Below, piece after piece: positions 20,910-21,234 of a stretch of 21,234 nucleotides of DNA (position 1 is its first letter; the number at the start of each line of letters is the position of its first letter). Source of the DNA: Deltaproteobacteria bacterium (GTDB lineage: Bacteria > Desulfobacterota_B > Binatia > UBA9968); NCBI GenBank assembly GCA_005879255.1, contig VBKY01000226.1, forward strand, positions 1 through 21,234, in the 5' to 3' direction. The notes beneath the pieces are model-generated. The model had not been told where the DNA came from. It worked only from the letters and a program-made list of their open reading frames with translations, and made no database searches. A program made the translations under genes and the position numbers.

Positions 20910-21234
20910 CTAGCAACCCAACGTCCTAATCAGCCAGTCAACTACAATTTTCGACACTCTCTCTTCCGCCCCAACGTAGAAGTGATCGCAGTTGGCAATG
21001 ATCGTGACCTCGCATGGGCCGGCGCAGTTTTCTTTGAACCGTTCCGCCGGATAATTTTCCATCGGTTCTTGATCGCCGCGAATAAAGAGCACGGGACATT
21101 TGATCCGTTTGGCATTCTCGACTAGCTCCGGCGCGTTGGGTGAGACAAATCTCATCGCCGAGTTCTGATACGCTGCAGTTCGCTGTGGACTTGCTGGTTC
21201 CTGAGGGCTTATTACAAGGCGCAAAAAAATGGTA
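20910..21234 (-). CDS. Alpha/beta hydrolase, C-terminal part (5' end outside window)
   Basis: The frame is open from the right edge to a TAG at 20910-20912, covering 108 codons. A TTG at 21224 could be read as a start but has no ribosome site, and the upstream codons continue, so the gene runs off the window. IKCPVLFIRGDQEPMENYPA is the strand and turn that usually carries the acid of the catalytic triad (D in RGDQE), and IIANCDHFYVGAEERVSKIV holds the catalytic-type His in the DHF context. The nucleophile elbow lies outside. The reaction (esterase, lactonase, C-C hydrolase and so on) cannot be told. It is convergent with the racemase-fold gene across a repeat-rich gap. Confidence 0.83.
   Translation of the reverse strand, partial: TIFLRLVISPQEPASPQRTAAYQNSAMRFVSPNAPELVENAKRIKCPVLFIRGDQEPMENYPAERFKENCAGPCEVTIIANCDHFYVGAEERVSKIVVDWLIRTLGC

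Overview
The window (about 21.2 kb, moderately GC-rich) reads as a chromosomal segment of a soil- or sediment-type Gram-negative bacterium. The evidence is a set of gene families often seen together in uncultured Deltaproteobacteria-like lineages such as Binatia/Desulfobacterota: an MmgE/PrpD protein, a nitroreductase-family flavoprotein, a HyuB-type subunit, NitT/TauT-like binding proteins without transporters, GlcG/HbpS proteins, a reductive-dehalogenase-like protein, UbiD, an Asp/Glu-racemase-fold protein and a PEP-CTERM exported protein. The lineage is an inference. There is no rRNA, no tRNA that I can see, no phage gene, no transposase and no CRISPR array.

Layout. Positions 1-3440 (+): the 3' end of an MmgE/PrpD gene, a nitroreductase-family gene and an unpaired hydantoinase-B-type gene, with CCCTCACC-type palindromic repeats in the gaps. 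Positions 3535-5620 (-): a two-CBS-domain protein followed by a CAT-type amino acid permease. Positions 5957-7063 (-): a PEP-CTERM protein with a clear intrinsic terminator. It diverges from a NitT/TauT-type substrate-binding protein (7523-8548, +) across a 459-bp AT-rich region that holds four copies of GTGTAAA/TTTACAC. Positions 8549-8854: no gene, but a 179-bp element with 30-bp inverted arms.

Positions 8855-13163 (-) are the most interesting part. Five co-directional genes run HbpS-like protein, reductive-dehalogenase-like corrinoid/Fe-S protein, a second dehalogenase-like fragment without its Fe-S half, a ferredoxin-HbpS fusion, and a three-domain RidA fusion. I infer one corrinoid/iron-sulfur redox operon in which the ferredoxin-HbpS fusion supplies electrons or handles cofactor, and the RidA fusion deals with a reactive product or acts as a scaffold. 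Substrate and function are unknown.

Positions 13342-21234: an SDR with an apparent loss of the catalytic Ser (+), two tandem periplasmic sorbosone-dehydrogenase-family paralogues (-), a UbiD-family decarboxylase (+), a second unpaired NitT/TauT-like binding protein (+), an exported TPR protein (+), an Asp/Glu-racemase/maleate-isomerase-fold protein lacking both usual cysteines (+), and the C-terminal part of an alpha/beta hydrolase (-, running off the window).

The window is rich in small dispersed repeats: five GTAGGGGCG elements, all on the + strand, and 9-bp-periodic CACAAAG, CGCAAAG and GTTCAA arrays. Some lie inside or at the edge of genes and appear to encode parts of signal peptides.
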